Assembly (NCBI GenBank): GCA_002472565.1
Contig: DKSK01000015.1
Coordinates: 34,724 to 98,723 of the forward strand
DNA: 64,000 bases
Origin: Bacteroidales bacterium UBA7258
Lineage (GTDB): Bacteria; Bacteroidota; Bacteroidia; Bacteroidales; UBA932
Direction of reading: 5' to 3'
Shown here: one piece after another, positions 15,421 to 24,400 of the stretch
Layout of the letters: the number at the start of each line of letters is the position of its first letter
Numbering within the stretch: position 1 is the first letter of the stretch
The notes under the pieces: model-generated
Database searches by the model: none
Told to the model about the DNA's origin: nothing
The model's input: the letters and a program-made list of their open reading frames with translations, nothing else
Position numbers and translations under genes: made by a program

Positions 15421-17067
15421 TTAGCCGCAGATTTTTATGACTTTCGCCCCGAAGGCCGGAACCTCTACCCGGATAGGCTTGTCCGGCGAGAGTTCACTAG
15501 TTTCACTCATCCCGAGCCAATCGAAGGCGTGAGGGGGTATGAGCAGGTCTATCTTAGAGTCATGCGAGGCGAAATTGCAGATGACAAGAAGAGTTTCTTC
15601 TTCAATGTCACGCAGGAAGGCGAAATGACGCTTCTTGTCGAAGCCGTCTGAGGAGTAATTGTAGTAGCAGAGGTCATAGGTACTCCCTTCAGACACCGCC
15701 CTGTCTCTGGATGCAAGGTTCAGAGCCTCCTTGTACTTCTCCAGGGTAGACTTCTCCTTGTCGGTCAAGGCATAAGAACGACCATGGATGTACATGAAGA
15801 GTCTTGAAAGCGAGTCAACCTTCCACCAATCGAAGATGCTGGTCCTACCGTCGAGCCCGCTCATGCCCTCCTTATCCATGCCGCGTTCTCCGATTTCTTC
15901 TCCGAAGTAGAGCATGAAAGGACAGGTGTTGAATGTCAGAGAGGCATAGAGTGCAGCATAGGAATTGTCCGGGTCAAGGCCAAAAAAATCGGAAGCGAAG
16001 CGTTGCTCGTCATGGTTTTCGAGGAAATTGAGCATCCTCGGCTGAATGTCTCCCAGTTCCTGCCAGTTCCATGTTATCCTTTCCGCCGACTGCCACTGTT
16101 CCGGAGGCATGCCATGGTCGACGACGTTCTTTCGGACAATCTCGCGCAGAGAATCGTAAAGTCCCGATTTGTCGTACAGATAGTCGAAGCCGACGTCATA
16201 GATGTACTTCCTGTACAGATTCTTCTGGTAGACTTCGGCTATGAATATGACATTCGGGCTGGTCCGCTTCGTCTTGGCGATCAGCCAGGTGAAGAAGCCT
16301 GGAGGGACGAGCTCCACCATGTCGCAGCGAAAGCCGTCGACTCCGAGACTGACCCAGAAATCGACAACTTCGTACATCTTGTCCCAGGTCGGAGTATGGA
16401 AGTCGCAATAGTTCAGTTTTATGGTGTCATACCAGTCGTTGATTCCCGGGGTGGGGGAATAGGCGTTGCCGCTGGCCTTGGCAGGCATTTCCACGTAGCC
16501 ATGCTGGTTCTTTACCGGAAGAACCAGCTTTTGGCCAGGATAGTAGAAAAAGTCATTCTCCGCCTTCCAGTGGGAGCTCTCGTCGTCCGAAGCCCCGAAA
16601 ACGGGGTGACCGTCGGCATCTCTGCCGTCTATTATTGGTTTGCGGGAGAAAGCCCCGTAGTCTCTGGCCACATGGTTAGGCACAAAGTCTATGATGACCT
16701 TGAGCCCGTGGCGATGCGTCCTTGACACGAGTTCCTGAAATTCTGCCATCCTCTTGGAAGGGTCCGAGGCTAGATAAGGATTCACGTCAAACCAGTCGGT
16801 GACGGAATATGGAGAACCGGCCTTGCCCTTCACCCATGCAGGGGAGGAAGGGGTGCAGCCATGAGTGTTTTCGGTAGTGGCATGACGGACGACGCCTGTG
16901 TACCAGACATGGCTGAAGCCCATGTCGCTCAGGTAATCAAGCGTCTGGTCATCAATATTGCCGAAGGTGCCGCAGCCGTTCTCGGAAAGAGTCCCGCCGC
17001 AGATGTTCCGTCCTTCCATGTTGCCCCAGAGGCGGGGCAGCATCTGGTAAATCAGAGGTTTTGCCAT
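15421..17067 (-). CDS. Cytoplasmic GH13 alpha-amylase family enzyme
   Basis: A 548-residue glycoside hydrolase family 13 enzyme acting on alpha-1,4-glucans. The four conserved regions are intact: DFVPNH (127-132), GFRCDM with nucleophile D249, FIAEVY with acid/base E278, and FLENHDEQR with the transition-state stabiliser D353. A C-terminal beta-domain follows at about 470-548. There is no signal peptide, so it probably acts on internal glycogen or imported maltodextrins rather than as part of a surface starch system. No sus-type genes are nearby. It sits alone between the PEP-binding protein and the TrmH gene. Confidence 0.9.
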   Translation of the reverse strand: MAKPLIYQMLPRLWGNMEGRNICGGTLSENGCGTFGNIDDQTLDYLSDMGFSHVWYTGVVRHATTENTHGCTPSSPAWVKGKAGSPYSVTDWFDVNPYLASDPSKRMAEFQELVSRTHRHGLKVIIDFVPNHVARDYGAFSRKPIIDGRDADGHPVFGASDDESSHWKAENDFFYYPGQKLVLPVKNQHGYVEMPAKASGNAYSPTPGINDWYDTIKLNYCDFHTPTWDKMYEVVDFWVSLGVDGFRCDMVELVPPGFFTWLIAKTKRTSPNVIFIAEVYQKNLYRKYIYDVGFDYLYDKSGLYDSLREIVRKNVVDHGMPPEQWQSAERITWNWQELGDIQPRMLNFLENHDEQRFASDFFGLDPDNSYAALYASLTFNTCPFMLYFGEEIGERGMDKEGMSGLDGRTSIFDWWKVDSLSRLFMYIHGRSYALTDKEKSTLEKYKEALNLASRDRAVSEGSTYDLCYYNYSSDGFDKKRHFAFLRDIEEETLLVICNFASHDSKIDLLIPPHAFDWLGMSETSELSPDKPIRVEVPAFGAKVIKICG

Positions 17068-17173
17068 AGAATCTTAAGTGATAGGTCCTATTATTTCTGT
17101 TTCTTGCATAATTCGGGCCAGTAAAGCTTCCCTCTTAGCCTGCAAACTGGTAAAAACCGGCTGGAAATTATCC

Positions 17174-17932
17174 CTATCTTCTCCTTCCCCTCCGGCGGAA
17201 TTCCGCGAGGGTGACGGCAGATGCAACGGCCGCATTGAGAGATTCGGACCCCTTTCTGTCAGATGGATATGGCGGTATGAAGAGGCGCTCCGTGACGAAG
17301 GCGGCCGTCTGCTGAGAGATGCCGTCGGACTCATTTCCTATTATGACCACGTCAGGGGCAGAGGTTCCGGCGGAGAGTTCTTTGCCGTAGATGTCCTCCC
17401 CGTCAAGGAAGGTGCCATAGACCTTCCCACCCGCCTTCACGGCCTCCATGCAGAGCTCCGGAACGGAGGCATAATGAAAGGGCACGCGGAAAACGGCTCC
17501 CATCGTCGACTGGACCACCTTCGGGTTGAAGACATCTACGGTGTCTTGCGATGCGATGATCCCCTCTATACCGAACCAGTCGCAGATACGTATGATCGTG
17601 CCGAGGTTCCCTGGGTCTCTGATTGAATCAAGAGCGAGGTATAAACCTTTATCGGACAAGAGTTCAGCTGGCTTGTCCGAAATCAGTCCTTCAGGTTTCC
17701 TGACAACGGCGAGGGCTGGAGAGGGGGAGGAGAGCATGGAAATTTTGGCCATGGCTGCCTCGCCTATTCCGTCTTCTCCGTCCCGGAAAAAGATTTTCTC
17801 GATTTTGAAGCCGGATTTTCCAGCCTCGGCGACCATCTTCTCTCCTTCGACCACGAAAAGTCCTTCCGCATCCCTGAACTTCTTTTCTTTCAGGGAGCGT
17901 ATGAGTTTGATTTCCCCGGAAGAAAGCATCAA
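17174..17932 (-). CDS. TrmH/SpoU family RNA 2'-O-methyltransferase
   Basis: A 252-residue SPOUT-class RNA methyltransferase. The N-terminal substrate-binding domain starts 'SLKEKKFRDAEGLFVVEGEK'. The knotted SAM-binding domain has all three SpoU motifs: DPGNLGTIIR, IIGNESDGIS and SLNAAVASAV. The target (tRNA or rRNA) cannot be told from sequence. The C-terminus is a short Arg-rich tail. Its start overlaps the stop of the upstream arginine decarboxylase by four bases. A TrmH-like gene close to tamL is a familiar arrangement in Bacteroidota; here the decarboxylase lies between them. Confidence 0.88.
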   Translation of the reverse strand: MMLSSGEIKLIRSLKEKKFRDAEGLFVVEGEKMVAEAGKSGFKIEKIFFRDGEDGIGEAAMAKISMLSSPSPALAVVRKPEGLISDKPAELLSDKGLYLALDSIRDPGNLGTIIRICDWFGIEGIIASQDTVDVFNPKVVQSTMGAVFRVPFHYASVPELCMEAVKAGGKVYGTFLDGEDIYGKELSAGTSAPDVVIIGNESDGISQQTAAFVTERLFIPPYPSDRKGSESLNAAVASAVTLAEFRRRGRRR

Positions 17933-19335
17933 TATCCCAAGATCTTGAGCATAGACTCGGCGCTCTGCTCGGGAGCGAAGAGACGGGAGGTGAAATGGCC
18001 GTTCTTGTCCTTGTCTATGAGGATATGCTTAGGTGAAGGCTGAAGGCAGTGCTTGATTCCGCCGTAGCCCGAGATGGCCTCCTGATAGGCCCCGGTGTGG
18101 AAGAAACCTATATAGAGAGGGTCCCGGCGGGTGTCCTTCACGGTCGGAAGAAAGATTGCGTTCGCATGGGCCTCTGAATTGTAATAGTCCTTGCTGTCGC
18201 AGGTCAGGCCTCCGATGAAGACTCTGTGGTACTCGTCATTCCACTTGTTGATAGGGAGGAGGATGAATCTCTGGTTCAGGCCCCAGGTGTCCGGCATTGT
18301 GGTCATGAAGGAGTTGTCAATCATGTACCAGCACTCTCTGTCGTTCTGCTGCTTTACGCCGAGCACCTTGAAGATGGTCGCTCCGGACTCTCCTACCGTG
18401 AAGTTGCCGAACTCCGTGTAGATGTCAGGAACAGGGATGCCATGGGCGTCGCAGACCGTCTTTATCTGGTTGACAATCTCTTCGACCATGTACTTGTAGT
18501 CGTAGTCAGTGGCGAGGGAAGTCTTGATCGGAAGGCCCCCGCCGATATTCAGGCTGTCAAGGGTAGGGCAGACCTGACGCAGGTCGCAGTAGAGATTGAG
18601 GCAGCGGCTGAGTTCATTCCAATAGTAGGAAGTGTCCCTGATTCCGGTGTTGATGAAGAAATGAAGCATCTTCAGGCGGAAACGATCATTCTTGCTGATA
18701 CCGTTCTTATAGAAAGGAAGGATGTCACTGTAGCGGATGCCCAGACGTGAGGTGTAAAATTCGAAATTCGGGTCTTCCTCGGAGGCGATTCTTATGCCGA
18801 CGTTCACTGAACCGGAGTAATCGCCGAGTTCTTCGTCAAGATCCATGAGCTCGTCCTTGTTGTCGAGCACCGGGATGATATTGCGCCAGCCCTCTTTGAT
18901 GAAAGAGCAGATGTTGCTGATGTACTGGGGCCGCTTGAAGCCGTTGCAGATGATGATGAGATCCTTTGTGGTGAGCCCTTTGTTGAGGAGGGCCTGGATC
19001 AGATTGAGGTCGTAGGCTGAACTTGTCTCGATATGGACATTGTTCTTGAGCGCCTCTTCGAGCACGAACTCGAACTGCGAGCTCTTGGTGCAATAGCAGT
19101 AATGGTAGTCGCCGTCGTAACCGGCCTTGCTCATTGCGTTTCGGAACATTCTTTTCGCCCTCTGGATCTGACTGCTTATCTTTGGAAGGAAAGTAATCTT
19201 CAGGGGAGTGCCGTATTCACGGATGATACCCATCATGTCGATGTCATTGACGAAAAGATGTCCGTCTTCAACATTGAATTCGTCCTGAGGAAAATCGAAA
19301 GTCTGTCCGACCAGGTCGATGTATTTGTTCTTCAT
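17929..19335 (-). CDS. Group IV PLP-dependent decarboxylase, probably arginine decarboxylase
   Basis: A 468-residue fold-type III (alanine racemase-like) decarboxylase, probably making agmatine from arginine for polyamine synthesis. The PLP lysine lies in 'YHYCYCTKSSQFEFVLEEAL'; 'NIGGGLPIK' supplies the phosphate-binding glycines; the C-terminal 'GGLTCDSKDYYN' carries the active-site cysteine and aspartate of the second subunit, and 'GAYQEAISGYGG' is also present. It is clearly shorter than the roughly 630-residue SpeA enzymes because their helical insert is missing. Diaminopimelate or ornithine decarboxylase are alternatives, but the 'TCDSKDYY' context and Bacteroidota precedent favour arginine. 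Confidence 0.78.
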   Translation of the reverse strand: MKNKYIDLVGQTFDFPQDEFNVEDGHLFVNDIDMMGIIREYGTPLKITFLPKISSQIQRAKRMFRNAMSKAGYDGDYHYCYCTKSSQFEFVLEEALKNNVHIETSSAYDLNLIQALLNKGLTTKDLIIICNGFKRPQYISNICSFIKEGWRNIIPVLDNKDELMDLDEELGDYSGSVNVGIRIASEEDPNFEFYTSRLGIRYSDILPFYKNGISKNDRFRLKMLHFFINTGIRDTSYYWNELSRCLNLYCDLRQVCPTLDSLNIGGGLPIKTSLATDYDYKYMVEEIVNQIKTVCDAHGIPVPDIYTEFGNFTVGESGATIFKVLGVKQQNDRECWYMIDNSFMTTMPDTWGLNQRFILLPINKWNDEYHRVFIGGLTCDSKDYYNSEAHANAIFLPTVKDTRRDPLYIGFFHTGAYQEAISGYGGIKHCLQPSPKHILIDKDKNGHFTSRLFAPEQSAESMLKILGY

Positions 19336-19403
19336 TTACTGCTTTGACTAACTGCCTTTTGTTAAAAATCAAGGCCGGCCTTCCGCCGGCGCATTTAGGA
19401 AAA

Positions 19404-19437
19404 CAAATATAAGTCGTATTTTAAAATATTCCTCAAA
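19404..19437 (-). promoter_or_regulatory. Promoter of the arginine decarboxylase gene
   Basis: On the minus strand TTTG (complement 19434-19437) precedes TATATTTG (complement 19404-19411) by 22 bases, slightly wider than consensus. The leader of about 60 bases includes a GC-rich hairpin (GCCGG/CCGGC) near 19373-19391. Confidence 0.45.
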
Positions 19438-19446
19438 ATAATTTGG

Positions 19447-19454
19447 TAAATTTG
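19447..19454 (+). promoter_or_regulatory. -7 box upstream of tamL
   Basis: TAAATTTG matches TAnnTTTG, but no TTG is at the right distance. It ends only seven bases before the tamL ATG (19462), so transcription from it would give a nearly leaderless message. Confidence 0.3.
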
Positions 19455-19461
19455 TCAAGAC

Positions 19462-21657
19462 ATGGCAAAATTTACCGCTCATATCCTTTTGGCGGCCGCC
19501 TTGACTGCGGCCTTCTCCTCATGCAGCACGACCCGCGTTTTGGAAGACAACCAGTATCGTCTTGCCAAAAACGAGATCAAAGTGGTGAATGAGCCCTCTT
19601 ACAACACCTCCGACATAGCCAAGTACGTGAGGCAGAAGCCGAACACTTACATAGCCTTCGGATGGAACCCCTTCCTGAACCTCTACAATCTGGCGGGGAA
19701 GAAGGACAATTTCGTCAACAGGACGATCCGGAAAATCGGCGTAGAGCCGGTAATCTATGATGAGGAGAAGGTCGCCTCTTCCGTCGAGAATATCGGGAAC
19801 CACCTTCAATACATCGGCTACTACGGCTCGGCAGTCTCGGCAGATGTCAAGGTGAAGGGAAGGAAGGTTGATGTAACGTATGAGGTAAAACTCGGCAAAC
19901 GCTATCCTATCAAGGACCTACGATATGTCCTTCCGGACAACCCGGAATTCGCGGCAGATTTTTTCGCCGACACGGCTCAGGTCTCGGTCAAAAGGGGAGA
20001 CTATCTTTCGGAATCAGCCCTCGAAGACGAGAGCGAGAGGTCTTCGGCCCATCTGCGAGGCCTGGGCTACTACGGCTTCACCAAGAACTACTATTTCTTC
20101 GAGGCTGACACCCTTTCCGACCCTTCCTGCGCCTCTGTGGAGATGAAAATCAACGAGTACACCCGGAATGAAGGCCCGCAGCAGGCCCAGACTCTCAAGA
20201 AATACCATTTCGGGAAGGTCGGGATAAGCTATCCAGAGGACTTCAAGATAAGGGAGAAAACCCTGAGGAATCTCAACATGATACGGCCGGGTGATTCTTA
20301 TAACGAAGAAGCCGTCCGCAACACCTACAACAGGTTCTCCTCGCTTCCCGTCTTCAGCAGCGTCAATGTCGGCCTGTCTTCCGACACAGTCGGTGTCGTA
20401 GACTGCGAGATAAACCTGACTCCGTCAAGGCCCCAGGGCTTCAAGGTCAATCTGGAGGCCTCTACCAACTCGGTAGGTCTGCTTGGGATTTCTCCACAGC
20501 TCTCTTATTTCCACAAGAATATTTTCAAAGGAGGGGAGCAGCTGAGCCTTGATTTCATGGGAAATTTCCAGTTCAAGCCGAACGACAGGACGATTCATTC
20601 AACCGAATTCGGAGTTTCCGCGGGCGTGACTTTCCCGCGTTTTCTGGGACTTGCGGACCGGCTTTTTCCGCGCAATCTTCCAAAGACCGAAATCCAAGCC
20701 TCCTACAATTATCAGGACAGGCCGGAATATCGCAGGAACATTATCTCCGTGGCCTTCGGCTACAGCGGACGCCATGGGAATCTGTACTATCAGTTCTACC
20801 CTGTACAGGACAACATCGTCCGCCTCTTCAACATCAACCCGGCCTTTTATGAGTCCATGGCCAGCAATCCTTTCATGAGGAACGCCTATCAGGACCATTT
20901 CGACCTAGGCACCGGGGCGAACCTGACCTACACCACCAACGCTTCCACCAATCCAAAGGTAAGCTATTGGTATTCAAGGCTCTCAGTAAGCTTTGCAGGA
21001 AATGTACTCAGCCTTTTCAACGGACTGATGCCACAGGACGAGAATGGGGCGCACATCATCTGGAACACCCCTTATTCCCAATATGTCCGCGGGGAGTTCA
21101 GCCTTGGCAAGACCTTGCGTTTCGGTAAGAAGGATGGCGGCGCTCTGGCTTCGAGACTGCTCATCGGCGCCGGCTACGCCTACGGCAATTCCGAGGCCCT
21201 TCCTTTCGAGCAGCATTTCTATGCCGGTGGCGCCAACAGCATGAGAGGCTGGCAGGCCCGCTCTCTTGGTCCGGGTCTTTCCAAGCCGGACTCTTCCTTC
21301 GTAATCCAGAATCAGACCGGCGACCTTAAGCTTGAGGCTAACCTTGAGTACCGCTTCCCGCTCTTCTGGAAATTTGCAGGCGCCCTCTTCGTAGATGCCG
21401 GGAACGTCTGGACTTACCACAACGATGCCGGCGATGATGGTCTGGGGGAACTTAAGCTGAACACTTTCGGTGAATCTCTGGCGCTTGACTGGGGCCTGGG
21501 TCTGAGGCTTGACCTCAATTTCATATTGGTCCGCCTTGACATGGGGCTGCGTCTGCATGACCCTGCCTGCAATGCCGGAAGCCGGTGGCTGGGTCCCGGG
21601 GACTGGTTCGGGAACAATGGCTATGCCGTCCACTTCGGAGTCGGCTATCCTTTCTAG
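19462..21657 (+). CDS. tamL: TamL: lipoprotein TamA/BamA-family outer-membrane protein
   Basis: A 731-residue Omp85-family protein. The N-terminus is a lipoprotein signal ('LLAAALTAAFSSC'), so the protein is probably lipid-anchored, as in TamL, the Bacteroidota form of TamA. POTRA-like repeats occupy about 25-330 ('YIGYYGSAVSADVKVKGR', 'LGYYGFTKNYYFF'). A 16-strand surface-antigen barrel follows, with the lid-lock motif 'GGANSMRGWQARSLGPG' and a final strand ending in F. It should work with an inner-membrane TamB partner in delivering outer-membrane proteins or lipids; no tamB is in the window. It is convergent with rarA 18 bases downstream. Confidence 0.88.
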   Translation: MAKFTAHILLAAALTAAFSSCSTTRVLEDNQYRLAKNEIKVVNEPSYNTSDIAKYVRQKPNTYIAFGWNPFLNLYNLAGKKDNFVNRTIRKIGVEPVIYDEEKVASSVENIGNHLQYIGYYGSAVSADVKVKGRKVDVTYEVKLGKRYPIKDLRYVLPDNPEFAADFFADTAQVSVKRGDYLSESALEDESERSSAHLRGLGYYGFTKNYYFFEADTLSDPSCASVEMKINEYTRNEGPQQAQTLKKYHFGKVGISYPEDFKIREKTLRNLNMIRPGDSYNEEAVRNTYNRFSSLPVFSSVNVGLSSDTVGVVDCEINLTPSRPQGFKVNLEASTNSVGLLGISPQLSYFHKNIFKGGEQLSLDFMGNFQFKPNDRTIHSTEFGVSAGVTFPRFLGLADRLFPRNLPKTEIQASYNYQDRPEYRRNIISVAFGYSGRHGNLYYQFYPVQDNIVRLFNINPAFYESMASNPFMRNAYQDHFDLGTGANLTYTTNASTNPKVSYWYSRLSVSFAGNVLSLFNGLMPQDENGAHIIWNTPYSQYVRGEFSLGKTLRFGKKDGGALASRLLIGAGYAYGNSEALPFEQHFYAGGANSMRGWQARSLGPGLSKPDSSFVIQNQTGDLKLEANLEYRFPLFWKFAGALFVDAGNVWTYHNDAGDDGLGELKLNTFGESLALDWGLGLRLDLNFILVRLDMGLRLHDPACNAGSRWLGPGDWFGNNGYAVHFGVGYPF

Positions 21658-21675
21658 CGTTTTTTCTTTCCGCCC

Positions 21676-23076
21676 TTATTCTTCACTCTTTACCCCGGAA
21701 GAACTTTCCGGAGCAGGGGAGGGACCCGCTCCGGAGGCAGGGGAGTCCGTTGCCGAGGAGAGAGGGGAGGCAGGATAATATTTCGGCCAGCAGGACTGGA
21801 GGTAGGATTTGAGAGCATTCTCGTGGCGGTTAGGCTTGGGCTGGTAGAGCACGGTGCCCTCCAGACCCTCCGGCATGAATTCCATGTCCACGAAGTCGCC
21901 AGGGTAGTCATGGGCATATTTATAGCCCTTGCCGTAGCCGAGATTGTCCAGAAGTTTGGTAGGAGCGTTCCGTATTTGAAGAGGGACTCCGGCGGTCCGC
22001 GTTTTCTGCGCGAGCTCCAGACCTTCGTTTATTGCCATGTACGCGGAATTGCTCTTCGGCGAAGATGCGAGATAAATCGTGGTTTCGGCCAGCGGAATGC
22101 GGGCTTCCGGCATGCCGACCAGGTTCACAATGTTGAAGCAGGCGCTGGCGAGCAGCATGGCGTTCGGGTTGGCAAGACCGACATCTTCGGCGGAAAGAAT
22201 CGAGAGCCTCCTCGCGATGAAAACAGGATCCTCGCCGCCGTCCAGCATCCTCGAAAGATAATAGATGGCCGCGTTCGGGTCTGAGCCTCTGACCGACTTG
22301 ATGAAGGCCGAAATGATGTCGTAATGCATCTCCCCGCCTTTGTCATAGCGGGCAGAGGTCGTAGTGAGACAGGAACTTACGCTGTCTCTATCTATTACTA
22401 TAGGCTTATCCTTGGGGGCTGAATCAACCAGGAGCTCAAGAATGTTCAGCAGCTTGCGGGCGTCTCCGGCGCTGTAGTTTAGAAGAAGTTCCGGATCCTC
22501 AATGCGGATGTCAAGCTTGGAAAGGACGACGTCCTCCTTGACCGCTCTTTCGAGAAGCTTAAGCAAGTCCTTGTTTTCCAGAGATTTAAGCACGAAGACC
22601 TGGCAGCGGGAGAGTAGAGGGTTAATGACTTCGAAAGAAGGGTTCTCGGTGGTCGCGCCAATGAGCACGATGGTCCCGTCCTCTACTGCGCCGAGCAAAG
22701 CATCCTGCTGGGCTTTGTTGAAGCGGTGTATTTCGTCGATAAAGAGAATCGGAGCCGCCTTGCCCTCTCCGAAGACCGAGGCCCTCTCCGCTTTCGCCTT
22801 GTCGATCACTTCACGCACGTCTTTAACTCCGGAAGTGACTGCCGAAAGAGAGTAGAAGTCTCTCTCGCAGCAGGAAGCGACGATGTGGGCGATGGTAGTC
22901 TTTCCGACTCCCGGAGGCCCCCAGAGAATAAATGAGGTGACGTTTCCGGTCTCTATCATCTTCCTGAGCACAGATCCGGGGCCCATGAGACTTTCCTGGC
23001 CGACATAGTCATCCAGACGCTCAGGGCGCATCCTTTCCGAGAGGGGAGGGAGCATCTTGTTCAGATTGGAGTCCAT
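21676..23076 (-). CDS. rarA: Replication-associated recombination protein A (AAA ATPase)
   Basis: RarA (MgsA) is a clamp-loader-related AAA+ ATPase acting at stalled replication forks. The start is set at MDSNLNKML (ATG complement 23074-23076); the open frame extends further upstream, but that part overlaps the 3' end of the GNAT gene and lacks family similarity. Motifs are 'ERMRPERLDDYVGQESLMG', Walker A GPPGVGKTT, Walker B LFIDEIHR, sensor 1 'IGATTENPSF', and the C-terminal 'NAAIYYLSRMLDGGEDPVFI' and 'GYGKGYKYAHDYPGDFVDME'. The last 30 residues are a Ser/Pro-rich tail. It starts ten bases after the GNAT gene stop. Confidence 0.93.
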   Translation of the reverse strand: MDSNLNKMLPPLSERMRPERLDDYVGQESLMGPGSVLRKMIETGNVTSFILWGPPGVGKTTIAHIVASCCERDFYSLSAVTSGVKDVREVIDKAKAERASVFGEGKAAPILFIDEIHRFNKAQQDALLGAVEDGTIVLIGATTENPSFEVINPLLSRCQVFVLKSLENKDLLKLLERAVKEDVVLSKLDIRIEDPELLLNYSAGDARKLLNILELLVDSAPKDKPIVIDRDSVSSCLTTTSARYDKGGEMHYDIISAFIKSVRGSDPNAAIYYLSRMLDGGEDPVFIARRLSILSAEDVGLANPNAMLLASACFNIVNLVGMPEARIPLAETTIYLASSPKSNSAYMAINEGLELAQKTRTAGVPLQIRNAPTKLLDNLGYGKGYKYAHDYPGDFVDMEFMPEGLEGTVLYQPKPNRHENALKSYLQSCWPKYYPASPLSSATDSPASGAGPSPAPESSSGVKSEE

Positions 23077-23086
23077 AGAGAAAGTC

Positions 23087-24229
23087 CTATAAATCTTTGC
23101 CGTAGATCCTACGGCGCTTGACCGGTTTGTAATCGAACATCTCCCAAGGCTTGCTGATCTTGATATTCGTCTCAAGTTCGGCGTTGGTCTCAGCGTACTT
23201 GAAGCCACCCTTTATGTAGCGAGGCACAAGATCATCAAAGAGAAGGGCATAGATCCCTGTCTTCTGCCATTCAGGATCGACTCCGGCAAGCATCAGTTCG
23301 ATGGATTCCTCATGTTTGAGGAACATGGACTTGAGTACATAAAACCAGCCGAAAGGGAAGAGATGGCCGCCGGCCTTCTGGAAGGCCCTTGTGACCGAAG
23401 GAAGACTGATGCCGAAGGCGAGAATCTTGTCCGAGTCATCCACGATCAGAGTGACATAGCGCATGTCGATGAAGCCGAGATATGATTTCACGTAGGTGTC
23501 AACCATCTTAGGGGTGAACTGAGTGAAATTATATAGGGGGCCATAGGTCTTGTTGATCATCTTGAAGATCTCTTGCCCGAGACCCTTCCTCATGACTTCG
23601 GCCTTTGTAGGTTTCTTGACATGGACATGATACCTTTCCTTAACCAGAGAAGCTATGCGCCTGACCCTTTCAAATTTCGGATCGTTGTAGTCCCTGGGGA
23701 TTGTGATGTTGTATTCTATCCAGTCGACTTCCTTCTTGTAGCCGAGAGCTTCCAGATGCTTCGGATAATAAGGATAATTATAGAGAAGGAAGAGCGTGCT
23801 TATCTTGTCGAATCCATCGACCACCATGCCTTCGGCATCGAAATCCGTGAAACCTAGCGGACCGACTATTTTCTTCATTCCATGGGCGCGGCCGAAATCC
23901 TGGACCTTGGAGAGCAGGGCGGCGGAAACTTCCATGTCGTCGATGAAGTCTATCCAGCCGTAACGAACTTCGTCATGTTTCCATGTGTCATTCGCCCTGT
24001 GATTGATTATGGCGGCTACGCGTCCGACGGTCTTTCCGTCTTTGTATGCAAGGTATAGAGCTGACTCGCAGAATTCTGATGTAGGATTCTTGGCGGGGTC
24101 CAGGGAATTTTCTTCATCGAAAGCCATCTTCGGCACAAAATACGGATTTCCCTTATAGAGCCTGTTAGGGAAAGTGATGAATTCGCGCAGATCTTGCTTC
24201 GACTCAACTTGTCTGATTTCAACGGGCAT
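23087..24229 (-). CDS. GNAT-like acyltransferase family protein
   Basis: A 380-residue soluble protein of a Bacteroidota family with two GNAT-like halves. It starts 'MPVEIRQVESKQDLREFITF', has the acetyl-CoA-fold-like 'YLAYKDGKTVGRVAAIINH' near residue 80, and 'KIVGPLGFTDFDAEGMVVDG' near 140. The C-terminal part contains 'LAGVDPEWQKTGIYALLFDD', resembling the pyrophosphate-binding loop of GNAT enzymes. Substrate unknown. It is followed after ten bases by rarA, so the two are probably cotranscribed. Confidence 0.65.
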   Translation of the reverse strand: MPVEIRQVESKQDLREFITFPNRLYKGNPYFVPKMAFDEENSLDPAKNPTSEFCESALYLAYKDGKTVGRVAAIINHRANDTWKHDEVRYGWIDFIDDMEVSAALLSKVQDFGRAHGMKKIVGPLGFTDFDAEGMVVDGFDKISTLFLLYNYPYYPKHLEALGYKKEVDWIEYNITIPRDYNDPKFERVRRIASLVKERYHVHVKKPTKAEVMRKGLGQEIFKMINKTYGPLYNFTQFTPKMVDTYVKSYLGFIDMRYVTLIVDDSDKILAFGISLPSVTRAFQKAGGHLFPFGWFYVLKSMFLKHEESIELMLAGVDPEWQKTGIYALLFDDLVPRYIKGGFKYAETNAELETNIKISKPWEMFDYKPVKRRRIYGKDL

Positions 24230-24275
24230 TGTCGGAAGTTATCAGTAAATCAGTATTTTGAAGTTTTTGAACTCG

Positions 24276-24302
24276 CAAATATAAACATTTTCATTAAATT
24301 TG
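24276..24302. promoter_or_regulatory. Divergent -7 boxes between the GNAT and Na/Pi transporter genes
   Basis: TATATTTG on the minus strand (24276-24283) would serve the GNAT gene, and TAAATTTG on the plus strand (24295-24302) would serve the transporter operon, leaving a leader of about 90 bases. Neither has a TTG at standard spacing, so these are -7-only calls. Confidence 0.35.
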
Positions 24303-24400
24303 CGTCCATAAGGCTGCTGAATGGCTTTTTTACCTGTTTTTGTGTATCAATCCCCTCTTGCAGTTTTGTTATACAATTTACATTATGTTAAGTTAGAGAT

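Noticed and set aside
23077..23208. N-terminal extension of RarA (44 residues)
   Set aside because: Overlaps the 3' end of the GNAT gene and does not resemble RarA; the start at 23076 gives a normal N-terminus.
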